This document shows positions 25,598 through 34,373 of a DNA stretch of 64,000 nt, in pieces (within the stretch, counting starts at the first letter, position 1; every line of letters begins with the position of its first letter). A program made the position numbers and the translations under genes. Below the pieces are notes generated by a model. That model made no database searches, was not told where the DNA came from, and saw only the letters and a list, made by a program, of their open reading frames with translations. The DNA is from Paenibacillus lupini (GTDB taxonomy: Bacteria; Bacillota; Bacilli; Paenibacillales; Paenibacillaceae): assembly GCF_011761355.1 (NCBI RefSeq), contig NZ_JAASRW010000003.1:124001-188000 (forward strand), written 5' to 3'.

Positions 25598-26245
25598 TTA
25601 GTTTCTCTCTTGTCTTCCTTCTTCTGAAGCGAGCCCGAATAGTAGAATATCGACCGTCTTTGCAGCCAATGCCTCTATCGAAACAGGACTGACGCTGCCT
25701 TTTGGAACAGGATTGTTGCTGCCTCCCGGTTTGCGTTGAATGACGCTAAGCAGGAAGAAAGCAGATGGAATCGGGTCGAGTCCAAAACTCTTGCTGCCCC
25801 GGAGACTGCCGTTTTTTTGCCCTTCTTCAAACAAGGCAGCAATCGGCAGCAGATAGCTTTCCTGCCACCACTTTGTAATAAGCTGCTGCGTTTCCGGACG
25901 AAGCTCATTGCGGATATCTCTTTCCATCTGGCTTAGATCATCGGGCATGTATTGCAGGATGTAGGCAACAAGCTTGATTAATCGATCCCGCACGGTCCCG
26001 TCTCCGGTAATGATTTCATTCATTGCTATTTTCGTTTCTTCCGTAACGGTACGCAATACCTCGGTATAAAGCGCTTCTTTGTCCGCAAAATAATGGTACA
26101 TCGCTGGCTGTGTTAAGCCGCAGGCTTCGGCGATCTGGCGGGTCGTTACCGATCGGTAGCCATGCTCCATAAACAGGTCATGTGCTGTTTTGATGATCAA
26201 GGAGCGGGTTGCTTCGTCAAGAGGCTGTTTTTTTCTTCGTGCCAT
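25598..26245 (-). CDS. TetR-family repressor of the MMPL operon
   Basis: 215 residues. N-terminal TetR helix-turn-helix at residues about 15-60 (TARQIAEACGLTQPAMYHYFADKEALYTEV type motif, here with RSVTTRQ). The C-terminal ligand domain is not assigned to a subfamily. Ribosome site aaggga. Two palindromic operators lie directly upstream. It is the first gene of the operon with the MMPL exporter and should autoregulate; the effector is unknown. Confidence 0.9.
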   Translation of the reverse strand: MARRKKQPLDEATRSLIIKTAHDLFMEHGYRSVTTRQIAEACGLTQPAMYHYFADKEALYTEVLRTVTEETKIAMNEIITGDGTVRDRLIKLVAYILQYMPDDLSQMERDIRNELRPETQQLITKWWQESYLLPIAALFEEGQKNGSLRGSKSFGLDPIPSAFFLLSVIQRKPGGSNNPVPKGSVSPVSIEALAAKTVDILLFGLASEEGRQERN

Positions 26246-26281
26246 AACTGAATTCCCTTCTGACAGAAATACTTTAGTAGT

Positions 26282-26336
26282 TAATTTATCGTTTGATAAA
26301 TTATAGTTGTTGAATAGATCTTATCAATTGATAAAT
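26282..26336. promoter_or_regulatory. twin TetR operators upstream of the tetR-MMPL operon
   Basis: Two palindromes share the half-site TTATC-N4-GATAA. Site 1 is taatttatc-gttt-gataaatta (26282-26303). Site 2 is ttatc-aatt-gataa (26321-26334). Their centres are 35 bp apart. The sites lie 37-91 bases before the tetR start, where the promoter must be. Confidence 0.75.
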
Positions 26337-26409
26337 TAAAAAGCAAGCAAATAGCGGCGAGTTCAAGCATTAGTCACATATAGCTTTAAGATCGTAATGC
26401 TCTTCTGTA

Positions 26410-26800
26410 CTAATGAACCCTAGAATGCTTATTTCGCTCAAATAAAGCCTCCCAGGATTCTAACGAATCGTAGACACGTTATTCGGTGAAAAAGCGCTTC
26501 ATATCAGCCCGATTTAGCCAAATAACGATACTGTGGTTCGTTAGATTTCAGAAGCAGCCTTAATGAGGCTAATAAGCATACTACGATTCGTTAGCGTGTA
26601 GAGGGAGGGCAATGGGAGATAGTTGGTGAAACTGTGCGAGTTGCAGAGGGGCGATAAGTGTGCCGGGAATATTTGCACGAAGAGAGGTGCGAGGTACTGA
26701 GGAAGGTAATCTGGCGGGGAGGGGACATAGTTGGCGAGAGGTGCGAAAGAGAGAAAACGAGCAAATGGTGAATAAGACAAATGCAGGTATGTAGAGTCGA
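26410..26800. repeat. palindrome array G (inverted pairs) and adjoining purine-rich stretch
   Basis: Four 27-bp elements related to ctaacgaatcgtag-N-cgttattcg occur at 26410-26436, 26460-26486 (forward) and 26518-26544, 26568-26594 (reverse complement). Their centres are at 26423, 26473, 26531 and 26581 (spacings 50, 58, 50). From 26595 to 26800 the plus strand is strongly G/A-rich with two degenerate tagttggtga copies about 98 bp apart. I see no gene in 26337-26805. Confidence 0.65.
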
Positions 26801-26805
26801 GCACA

Positions 26806-26851
26806 TGAAAAAAGGGGTTGTCCCCAAAGCCATTGGCTTGGGACAACCCCT
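26806..26851 (-). terminator. intrinsic terminator of the aldo/keto reductase gene
   Basis: On the minus strand aggggttgtccc pairs with ggggacaacccct around a nested caaagc/gcttg step, followed by T7 (26806-26812 on plus is A-rich). It lies 13 bases past the stop codon. Confidence 0.92.
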
Positions 26852-26863
26852 GCTTCTCAAGTA

Positions 26864-27712
26864 TTAGAAATCAAAGTTGTCCGGATCTGGACCAACACGT
26901 TTGTCTTCATTCAAGGCGTCGATTTGAGCGATCTCGTCAGACGACAGTTCGAAATCAAATACGCTGCCGTTCTCGATGATACGAGCTTCTTTGATCGATT
27001 TCGGAATTGTAACGACACCGTTCTGCAGATCCCAGCGCAGAATCACTTGTGCAACAGATTTGCCGTGGCGACCAGCGATTTCCGTCAATACTGGATGGTC
27101 AAGCAAACCGCCTTGCATCAGCGGGGACCAAGCTTCGAGTTGAATATTGTTCTCGCGAGTGAAGGCACGGAGATCATTTTGCGCCAGCAGCGGATGATAT
27201 TCCACTTGGTCGACCATCGGTACAATCTCAGCGTCCTTCATCAGATCCTGCAGGTGATGGACATGGAAGTTGCTGACGCCAATCGCTTTAACGCGGCCTT
27301 GCTTGTAGAGGGTCTCAAGTGCACGCCATGCTTCTTTGTATTTACCTACAACTGGCCAGTGGATGAGGTACAGATCCAGATAATCCAGACCTAGCTTTTT
27401 CAGGCTTGTCTCAAAAGCAGCCAGCGTTAACTCGTAGCCCAGATCGGCATTCCATACCTTTGATGTAATGAACAGATCTTCACGAGCCACTCCGTACTCG
27501 GCCATTGCCTCGCGGATACCTTGACCTACGCCTGTTTCATTATCATAAATAGCAGCTGTATCGATGCTGCGGTATCCGTTCTTGATCGCATCTTTAACGG
27601 AGTTAACAACTACGCTGCCATCCTCTACTTTGAATACGCCAAGACCAAGCCAAGGCATAGCTACACCGTTATGAAGAACTACTTTATCGTTTAAATGCTT
27701 TGCTGTTGTCAT
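26864..27712 (-). CDS. aldo/keto reductase, YvgN/glyoxal-reductase type
   Basis: 282 residues. NADPH-dependent (beta/alpha)8 reductase of aldehydes. The catalytic tetrad is visible: Asp in SIDTAAIYDNE, Tyr in the same segment, Lys in FITSKVWN, His in YLIHWPV. The cofactor-binding tail (IPKSIKEARIIENGSVFDFELS) is complete. Size and sequence fit YvgN of B. subtilis (methylglyoxal/glyoxal reductase). Ribosome site aggagg. Same strand as the MFS gene upstream, 50 bases away, so possibly co-transcribed. Confidence 0.9.
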   Translation of the reverse strand: MTTAKHLNDKVVLHNGVAMPWLGLGVFKVEDGSVVVNSVKDAIKNGYRSIDTAAIYDNETGVGQGIREAMAEYGVAREDLFITSKVWNADLGYELTLAAFETSLKKLGLDYLDLYLIHWPVVGKYKEAWRALETLYKQGRVKAIGVSNFHVHHLQDLMKDAEIVPMVDQVEYHPLLAQNDLRAFTRENNIQLEAWSPLMQGGLLDHPVLTEIAGRHGKSVAQVILRWDLQNGVVTIPKSIKEARIIENGSVFDFELSSDEIAQIDALNEDKRVGPDPDNFDF

Positions 27713-27762
27713 TAAAATAACCTCCTAGATAATTTTGATGAATCATAAAGTACTTCGCATCA

Positions 27763-28971
27763 TTAAGAAGCTTGAAGCTGTTGTTCACCTTCTGTTTCTT
27801 TCTTTTCCATCGAACGGCTCCAGGCTGTTAGAATAACAGCGCCAAACACCATAATTGCGCCGATCCAAGGGGTATGGATAAGGCCAAGCTCGTCGGTAAT
27901 GATACCTCCGATATAAGCTCCGATGGCGATACCGGCGTTGAAGGCCGAGATGTTAAGGGCCGAGACGACATCAATGGATTTTGGCATATACCGTTCTGCG
28001 AGCAGAACGACATACATTTGAAGACCAGGGACATTCATGAAGGCTAATAAGCCCATCAGTGTGATCGTTACTAATGCAGCAGCGGCGTACGGTGCAGTGA
28101 ACGTCAGAACGAGCAGGATAACAGCCTGCAGTGCAAACATAACAAGCAGCGCCGTAAGAGGCTTGCGATTCGCTGCCTTGCCGCCGATCAGATTGCCAAT
28201 GGCAATCGCAATACCGTACAGGACCAGAATACCCGCAATCGTACTATCCTTAAACCCAGTGATATCATGGAGCAGCGGTGATAGATAAGTAAACACAACA
28301 AATGTGCCGCCATATCCAAGCATAGTAATGGCAAAAGCCAGCAGCAGCCTGCCATTCCTCAGCACCTTGAATGGCTCACTTAGCTTCGTCCGGTTTCCTT
28401 TGCGCAAATTGGATGGGACAAGCAGCATATTTGAGATTAAGGCGATTACGCCAATCGCCGCGATAGCGATAAAAGCAGTCCGCCAGCCCATATGCTGGCC
28501 AAGCAATGTGCCAAGCGGCACCCCGGTAACGGTAGCTACCGTCAGGCCTGAGAACATCATCGCAATAGCGCTCGCCCGGCGATCCTCCGAGACCAGCTCG
28601 GCGGCAATAGTGGAGCCAATCGACATAAACACACCATGCGAGAAGGAAGAGATAACGCGGGCAATGAGCAGCATCGTAATACTATTCGCGCTGGCCGCTA
28701 GTCCATTGCCAAGGATGAAGACGATCATAATGGCGATCAGCAGCGTCTTGCGCGGCACCCTTGAAGTAAGGGCAGTAAGCAGCGGAGCCCCTACGGTTAC
28801 GCCAACTGCATATAAAGTAACGGATAAACCCGCTGTTGTAACGGATATGTCCAGATCTTCCGAAATGAGTGGCAATAGTCCAACACTGATAAACTCCGTT
28901 GTTCCAATTGCAAATGAGCTGATGGCAAGCGCGAGAAGCGCCAGCGCTGTGCGGCTCTGTGCGGTAACCAT
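27763..28971 (-). CDS. MFS transporter, DHA1 (AraJ/YdhP-like) efflux family
   Basis: 402 residues, 12 predicted membrane helices. The N-terminus ALALLALAISSFAIGTTEF is typical of the AraJ/PbuE/chloramphenicol-efflux group of DHA1 drug:H+ antiporters, with the loop motif SRVPRKTLL between helices 2 and 3. Ribosome site ggagag. It is divergent from an HxlR regulator gene 157 bases away with direct repeats between them, so it is the likely target. The aldo/keto reductase follows, suggesting a joint response to a reactive aldehyde or quinone. Confidence 0.9.
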   Translation of the reverse strand: MVTAQSRTALALLALAISSFAIGTTEFISVGLLPLISEDLDISVTTAGLSVTLYAVGVTVGAPLLTALTSRVPRKTLLIAIMIVFILGNGLAASANSITMLLIARVISSFSHGVFMSIGSTIAAELVSEDRRASAIAMMFSGLTVATVTGVPLGTLLGQHMGWRTAFIAIAAIGVIALISNMLLVPSNLRKGNRTKLSEPFKVLRNGRLLLAFAITMLGYGGTFVVFTYLSPLLHDITGFKDSTIAGILVLYGIAIAIGNLIGGKAANRKPLTALLVMFALQAVILLVLTFTAPYAAAALVTITLMGLLAFMNVPGLQMYVVLLAERYMPKSIDVVSALNISAFNAGIAIGAYIGGIITDELGLIHTPWIGAIMVFGAVILTAWSRSMEKKETEGEQQLQAS

Positions 28972-29064
28972 ATGTGCACTCTCCGTTTTCGTATTGTTGT
29001 ATTGACCGGCCGGTAAGTGCTATTATGGAGGCAATGCATCAATAAGACTAGTACGCACTATTTT

Positions 29065-29096
29065 GTAATATAGATACCAAAAAGTAATATAGGTAC
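29065..29096. promoter_or_regulatory. direct-repeat operator between MFS and hxlR-type genes
   Basis: gtaatatagatac (29065-29077) and gtaatataggtac (29084-29096) differ at one base and have a 19-bp period, almost two helical turns. They lie 33-64 bases before the HxlR start. HxlR-type regulators bind such sites as dimers; assignment is by position. Confidence 0.65.
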
Positions 29097-29128
29097 TTAA
29101 AAGTGCCTATTGAGTAGGAGGAACAGCA

Positions 29129-29500
29129 ATGGGAGAGAAAAAATACAACATCTCCGTAGAAGCCACACTTGATGTCATCGGAGGTAAGTGGAAATGCGTG
29201 ATCCTGTGCCATCTGACACATGGGAAGAAGAGAACCAGTGACTTCAAACGGCTGATGCCCTCCATTACACAAAAGATGCTGACACAGCAATTACGTGAGC
29301 TGGAGCAGGACGGCATCGTGAACCGGATTGTCTATAATCAGGTTCCACCAAAAGTGGAATACGAACTGACGGCATATGGAGATAGTCTTCGCCCGATCCT
29401 GGATTCCTTATGCAATTGGGGCGAGCATCATATTATTAAAGAATACGGCAGTAAGGCAGCTATGTTAGAAGATAACGTGCTTAATAATTTAGATGATTAA
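29129..29500 (+). CDS. HxlR-family transcriptional regulator
   Basis: 123 residues, a winged-helix regulator (VEATLDVIGGKWKCVILCHL, then LRELEQDGIVNRIVYNQVPPKVEYELT). The family Cys normally just before the VEATL segment is replaced (NISVEA), but Cys23 and Cys27 lie in the recognition-domain entry and one Cys lies near the C-terminus (SLCNWG). Redox or electrophile sensing, as in YodB and HypR, is therefore possible but would use different residues. Divergent from the MFS gene. Ribosome site aggagg. Confidence 0.9.
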   Translation: MGEKKYNISVEATLDVIGGKWKCVILCHLTHGKKRTSDFKRLMPSITQKMLTQQLRELEQDGIVNRIVYNQVPPKVEYELTAYGDSLRPILDSLCNWGEHHIIKEYGSKAAMLEDNVLNNLDD

Positions 29501-29504
29501 TAAT

Positions 29505-29549
29505 AAAAGGACGAAGCGGCCTTCAAGCAGGCTGCTTCGTCCTTTTTTG
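29505..29549. terminator. terminator between hxlR-type gene and DUF11 gene
   Basis: aaaaggacgaagc (29505-29517) pairs with gcttcgtcctttt (29534-29546), with T6 at the end on plus and A4 on the other side, so it can serve both convergent genes. Confidence 0.9.
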
Positions 29550-29567
29550 CTGTTATGAAAGTGAACG

Positions 29568-32500
29568 TTATTCCTCGTGATCCGAGATTAGTACCGTAAC
29601 CGGATCTGATTGGACCGTGCCTGGAATGAGTGCGCCGCTAGGTGAGACGTAATTGAAGGCAAGACTTGCTCTATTCACCGTCAGCGGATTCTCTGGTTCA
29701 AACACCGCTTGAGCGGCAAAGGTTACGCGGATCGTCTGGAAGCCTCCGATTGAGCCAAGCGGAATGCCTATTGCAGGATTGGCGCCAGGTGAGCCTACTC
29801 CATCAATGGTGACACTGCCCGGGATAAACGACAAGCCGGCAGGCACAATGTCCTGCAGTACTGCATTACTTAGCGTCGTAAATTCAGGATTGTTAACGAC
29901 AAGCGTGAAGATGACCGAATCACCAACAAACACTTCACTGACATTGACGGACTTAGTAACGGTTGGCGGTCTCAGCACGGTGACGGTAACTGGATTTGTG
30001 AGTATGGTTTGGTCCACGAGCTGACCATTCGGCAGTTCGAATTGCAATAAAATATCGCCGCGATTCACAAGCACGCCGGTTGGCGGATAAGACTCAACTT
30101 TCAGTATAAAAGTCACGATATTCGTTATCCCAGCGATCATTGTTCCGAGAAACAGCCCTTTATAATGGTCGGCTCCCGGCACGGAGAACCCGTTTACAGT
30201 CAAGCTGTTTGCTACGAAGGAGGAGCCCGGCGGCAAAGTATCAAACCAAGTAGCCAAGGCATTATAGGAACCGGCATTTTCTAGTTCGATCGTATAGTTA
30301 ATGGTTTCTCCCACAAAGGCGGTAGACTGAAGTGCGTTTTTCCTAGCTGTAATGACCGGCTGTGTAACCCCAATTGATACCGTATTGGATACCGCTGGGG
30401 TACCGTCGACATCATCTTCCTCGAATCGGACTGTAGCGACATCGTCGATGCTTGGGAAAGGTACAGGAATCGAGGTGACCTGGGATTGGAAGGTAACCGT
30501 TGAAGTCGCTCCCGGTGCGAGTGTACCGATATTAATGCCAGTTGTAAGATCTCCAATAGCAGGAACACCGTTTACCCGTATGGATCCTGGAACTACAGAC
30601 GTACCCGAAGTAACGCTGTCTGTAACAATAACATTGGTGGCCGAAATAGCTCCGTTATTCGTGACATCAATCCTATAAGAAATAATTTGACCTACGATTG
30701 CGGTTGCTACATCTGCCGACTTCACCACATCAAGTGTAAACAGTGGATTTTCTATGAGTACAACATTGGAAGTACCCGTTCCTGCGAGCGGTGTTCGGCC
30801 CGGCGGTGTATAAGTAAACGTCGCATTCGCTTGGTTGACATAAAATTGGGATGGCGGCACGGCTGTTAGAATGACGTTATAAGAGACAACAACAGCATCG
30901 CCTGGTGCAACAGGTCCAACAGGGATACCCGTGATTGGGCTGACAGCCGGAACCGAAATACCGTTAATCCAAACCGACCCTGCTACAAAGGAGCTGTATG
31001 CATTAAGCGGATCAAATAAGACCGGAACGATTTCGATATTGCCTGTATTCGTTACGGTGACCGAGTAATTGACGATATCTCCCACGTTTGCTTCGGCGAC
31101 GCCGGCCCGCTTGACTAGAGTGATAACAGGCTGCACGACCGGTTCCGTGACCTCGTTGGAGTAGGAGGTACCTGTAAAGGTGCCTGAGGTGAAGTTTTCC
31201 ACGGCCTGATTGACAAGCACAGGTGGATCAGGCAAGAAGTCGACTCTGACTTGGAAGGTCTGGATGATGGTTGTATTGGCAGGCAGAACAGCAACGGCAA
31301 TACCGGTTATAGGACTGGCACTAGGGAATGGCACACCATCAATCGTTACACTTCCCGGTATAAAGGTACTCCCGACAGGGATATTGTCCGTTAAAATAAC
31401 GTTGGTCAAAGGAGTTGCGTTATTGTTGGTCGCCGTAACCGTATACGTAAGGATATCGCCTACCACAACGCTTGGAAGATTAGCTGTTTTGACCGTCGTG
31501 AGCATTGGAGAACTGACCGGAATATTAACCTGATTCGATGGAGTTACACCACTTATCGTACGACCGTCGGGCAGAGTAACGACATAGGCTGTCTTAAACA
31601 GATTGGAAATGAGGTTATTAGGCGGAACGGTATCAACAAGAAGCTGATACGTAATAGTAACGACTTGAACAAGAGCAAGAACGCCGATATCAATTCCGAT
31701 ATTCGGATTATCACTAGGCACATTTACACCGTCTACAAATACGCTTCCGCTGACGAAGCTGGTACCTACGGGAATTGGATCGGTGACAATCCCGGCAAAC
31801 GGAATGTTACCAACGTTGGTAATCGTCAGGGTATACGTAATAATATCGCCCACCAAAGCAGCTGCCAGGTCCGCTTCTTTTTCCAGCACAAGAAGGGGCA
31901 GGAAGACAGGGATATTTACGAAATCGGAAGGCACAACCGTTGAGATTGGCGGGGCATCCGGTGTCGCTTGGAAGGTATAAGCAACCGTTGCCTGATCTCT
32001 CAGAACAGGCGGAGTAGGCAAGGAGACAACCAGTACCTTGAACTTGACGGTAACGACTTGCCCTGCCGTAAGGGTACCAAGCGGCACACCAAGCACAGGG
32101 TCTTCATCGACCACCATTCCGTTTACCGTTACGCTTCCCGCTACTAGCTCCGTATTGGCAATCGCTGTATCGAACATAACGACAGAAGTTGTATTGACCA
32201 TGCCAGTATTCGTGACAACCACGGTATATTCAACGATATCGCCAATGACAGTAGCTATGGAATCCGCCGTCTTAACAACGGTAATCTGAGGCTGCTGAAT
32301 ATCGATTTGCAGGCCGACGGAATCAACCAGATAACCGTCCCCGCTTGTTGTTAACCGAAATACGGCGGAGGTCTGGGCGTTTTGCAGCGTAGAGGATACC
32401 GTCACATTCGTAATATCCCAGCCTTGCCGCCCCCCTATAATATTGGAGCCTGGAGAGCCGTTCACCTGGTTACGTGTGCCGAAGGTTCCAGTCGTATCAA

Positions 32501-33323
32501 GCGTACCGTCGTTTTTATTAATTTGCGATGCGAAAAAGTTATTGGCAAAGTTGTTTGGTCCGGATAGGACCACTACGCTGCCTGCAGTTGGTCCGAACAG
32601 CATTTGATCGCCGGACTTGTTCGCATCTCCTTCTTGTGCTCCAACCAAAGCCCGGCCATTAAGGGCTCCGGCAAATGGGGTTGCAAAACCGGTTATGACG
32701 GTATCGACCGGTCCTTGTGAAGCTTGAATGACGGTTGCCCCAACCCGTAAAGAGAGATTTCTCAGCGGCTGAGTCGCATCCTGATAGAAGACGGCTAAGG
32801 TCCATCCCGCATGGTTGGAGGTGGGATCAGGAATAACAATCGTTCCCACCACTCCGCCTGTCGTATACGTTCCTGCGCCGCCAGCGGATACAAGCGATGT
32901 GACATCCGCTGAACGGACATAGGCATTTGTTCCCACACTAAGCGTAACCTCTTGAGCTGTAGCCGGATCAGGGACGATGCTGAAGGTTCCAGCAGGGGTC
33001 GTCAAGCTGACGGCATTATTAATGAATGCACTCAGGTTAACACCGTTATTAATGTACGTACCTCCCCAGATCAGCTCGGCATACAGCACGGTTGCCCCTG
33101 GCGGAAGGATCAATATAGCCGATGAACTGTCCAGCGTAAAGTTTCCCGTAGTCCCGGCTGGATAAGTACCGAAGGTGAGTCCCGTATTGGTCGTCACAAA
33201 AGCCCCGATACTATCCACGGTACCCGGTGCACCTACCGTCTCAGATCGGCTTAAACCCAAGGTGTTTCCTGTAAAAGTTGCGGCTCCTGTCCGATTAAGA
33301 AAGAATCGATTCACAAAAGGCAT
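29568..33323 (-). CDS. large surface-type protein with seven DUF11 repeats
   Basis: 1251 residues from ATG 33323, 10 bases after aaggagg. Residues about 1-345 are a beta-rich N-terminal domain (ATVLYAELIWGG, then GWTLAVFYQDATQPLRNLS). Seven tandem DUF11 (conserved-repeat) immunoglobulin-like domains of about 130 residues follow, each opening with a VxKxAxxxxxxVGDxxxYTxxxTNxG pattern (ITVVKTADS, LLVLEKEAD, MLTTVKTAN, VITLVKRAG, TLDVVKSAD, VITARKNAL, PTVTKSVNV). No signal peptide, LPXTG, S-layer-homology domain or membrane helix is visible. In spore formers such unexported beta-repeat proteins may be coat or exosporium components assembled in the mother cell; that is inference. Confidence 0.88.
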   Translation of the reverse strand: MPFVNRFFLNRTGAATFTGNTLGLSRSETVGAPGTVDSIGAFVTTNTGLTFGTYPAGTTGNFTLDSSSAILILPPGATVLYAELIWGGTYINNGVNLSAFINNAVSLTTPAGTFSIVPDPATAQEVTLSVGTNAYVRSADVTSLVSAGGAGTYTTGGVVGTIVIPDPTSNHAGWTLAVFYQDATQPLRNLSLRVGATVIQASQGPVDTVITGFATPFAGALNGRALVGAQEGDANKSGDQMLFGPTAGSVVVLSGPNNFANNFFASQINKNDGTLDTTGTFGTRNQVNGSPGSNIIGGRQGWDITNVTVSSTLQNAQTSAVFRLTTSGDGYLVDSVGLQIDIQQPQITVVKTADSIATVIGDIVEYTVVVTNTGMVNTTSVVMFDTAIANTELVAGSVTVNGMVVDEDPVLGVPLGTLTAGQVVTVKFKVLVVSLPTPPVLRDQATVAYTFQATPDAPPISTVVPSDFVNIPVFLPLLVLEKEADLAAALVGDIITYTLTITNVGNIPFAGIVTDPIPVGTSFVSGSVFVDGVNVPSDNPNIGIDIGVLALVQVVTITYQLLVDTVPPNNLISNLFKTAYVVTLPDGRTISGVTPSNQVNIPVSSPMLTTVKTANLPSVVVGDILTYTVTATNNNATPLTNVILTDNIPVGSTFIPGSVTIDGVPFPSASPITGIAVAVLPANTTIIQTFQVRVDFLPDPPVLVNQAVENFTSGTFTGTSYSNEVTEPVVQPVITLVKRAGVAEANVGDIVNYSVTVTNTGNIEIVPVLFDPLNAYSSFVAGSVWINGISVPAVSPITGIPVGPVAPGDAVVVSYNVILTAVPPSQFYVNQANATFTYTPPGRTPLAGTGTSNVVLIENPLFTLDVVKSADVATAIVGQIISYRIDVTNNGAISATNVIVTDSVTSGTSVVPGSIRVNGVPAIGDLTTGINIGTLAPGATSTVTFQSQVTSIPVPFPSIDDVATVRFEEDDVDGTPAVSNTVSIGVTQPVITARKNALQSTAFVGETINYTIELENAGSYNALATWFDTLPPGSSFVANSLTVNGFSVPGADHYKGLFLGTMIAGITNIVTFILKVESYPPTGVLVNRGDILLQFELPNGQLVDQTILTNPVTVTVLRPPTVTKSVNVSEVFVGDSVIFTLVVNNPEFTTLSNAVLQDIVPAGLSFIPGSVTIDGVGSPGANPAIGIPLGSIGGFQTIRVTFAAQAVFEPENPLTVNRASLAFNYVSPSGALIPGTVQSDPVTVLISDHEE

Positions 33324-33676
33324 CCTCGTTGAGCCTCCTTTGTACGCAAATGAACGCAAATACTGATAACTATGATCACTTCAGACAAATAGACTAAGTG
33401 AGACTGGTCCATAGTTGTACGTTTTTGTAAAAAAGGATATCCGATCCCATTGGTATATTTTTCTTACATTATATGGGGTATGAATGGGCGATCTTGGCCT
33501 ATTTTGTGAGCGGGTAGGCATTCAAACAGTCTATCCATGTTCACCCACATATGCTGGCATTAAGAGGCGAATTCATGAGACACTAATCAACGTTCTGCTA
33601 AAATAGGGCAGTATATATGGGGCATTCATGGTCTTTTGAGGCTATGGATGCTCTGTTATTTTAGGCATACATAAAT

Positions 33677-33735
33677 TTGACGATGGTAAGGCAGGTACAG
33701 TATAATCGAACTACTAATTTAGTAATTTAGTAAAT
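33677..33735 (+). promoter_or_regulatory. strong promoter with downstream direct-repeat operator
   Basis: TTGACG (33677-33682), 18-bp spacer, perfect TATAAT (33701-33706). Immediately downstream taatttag occurs twice (33715-33722 and 33723-33730) within actaatttagtaatttagtaaat, overlapping the start of transcription; a repressor site is likely. The rest of the gap 33324-33676 shows no gene. Confidence 0.72.
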
Positions 33736-33767
33736 AACATAAATGAACAATAGACGGAGGAATAAAG

Positions 33768-34250
33768 ATGAAGATCCCTACTACTTTAAAACATAAGCCA
33801 GTTATCGTATCCGAAAATTACGAGAAGGTTGATGGCAGGTATGCCGAAAATACCGATGCGAAGGGGCTGTCCCTTGGTCTTGCCCAGTGGAATGATAGAG
33901 GAAAGGTAGAGATCTCGGCCAAGGTATGGCGTTATACGGGGGAGAAATGGTCACGTCAATCCGAAGAACTGCCGCTTCACCGCGTCCTTGATCTTGCGAT
34001 CCTTGTCACACGTTCGATGCAGCATTTCCGTGAGGACTCGTATCGGTACGAGAATCTATATGATCCAAACAATCCAACGCTGGACCGGATTGGCCTGCAG
34101 GGAGACGCGATGACGGTAGAGGTATGCACGGATAATGAGAAAATTAATCAAGATATTAAGCTGTTCAGCCAGGCACTTAGTGATGATGATGAGCTGAACG
34201 GTGAGCGGCTGCGGACGTTGTCCCGTATTTTGAAAGAGCTTGGTTATTAA
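33768..34250 (+). CDS. conserved hypothetical protein (DUF6530-like)
   Basis: 160 residues. Ribosome site acggagg. The sequence (KIPTTLKHKPVIVSENYE, then DAKGLSLGLAQWNDR and VWRYTGEKWSRQSEELPLHR) looks like the DUF6530 family found in Paenibacillus and relatives; the family name is from memory and not certain. No membrane segment or catalytic motif. A strong promoter with a possible operator precedes it. It lies 123 bases before the FtsH-like gene. Confidence 0.7.
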   Translation: MKIPTTLKHKPVIVSENYEKVDGRYAENTDAKGLSLGLAQWNDRGKVEISAKVWRYTGEKWSRQSEELPLHRVLDLAILVTRSMQHFREDSYRYENLYDPNNPTLDRIGLQGDAMTVEVCTDNEKINQDIKLFSQALSDDDELNGERLRTLSRILKELGY

Positions 34251-34373
34251 TAGATGTTCGTCCTTCTGACGAAGGATGTTAATCTTCTTCCGCTTGATGC
34301 TTCATGAGAATGTTAGTCATGGCGCGGAATGTCATTTCATAGAATATGGCATACCGTAAAAGGAAGTGAAGCC

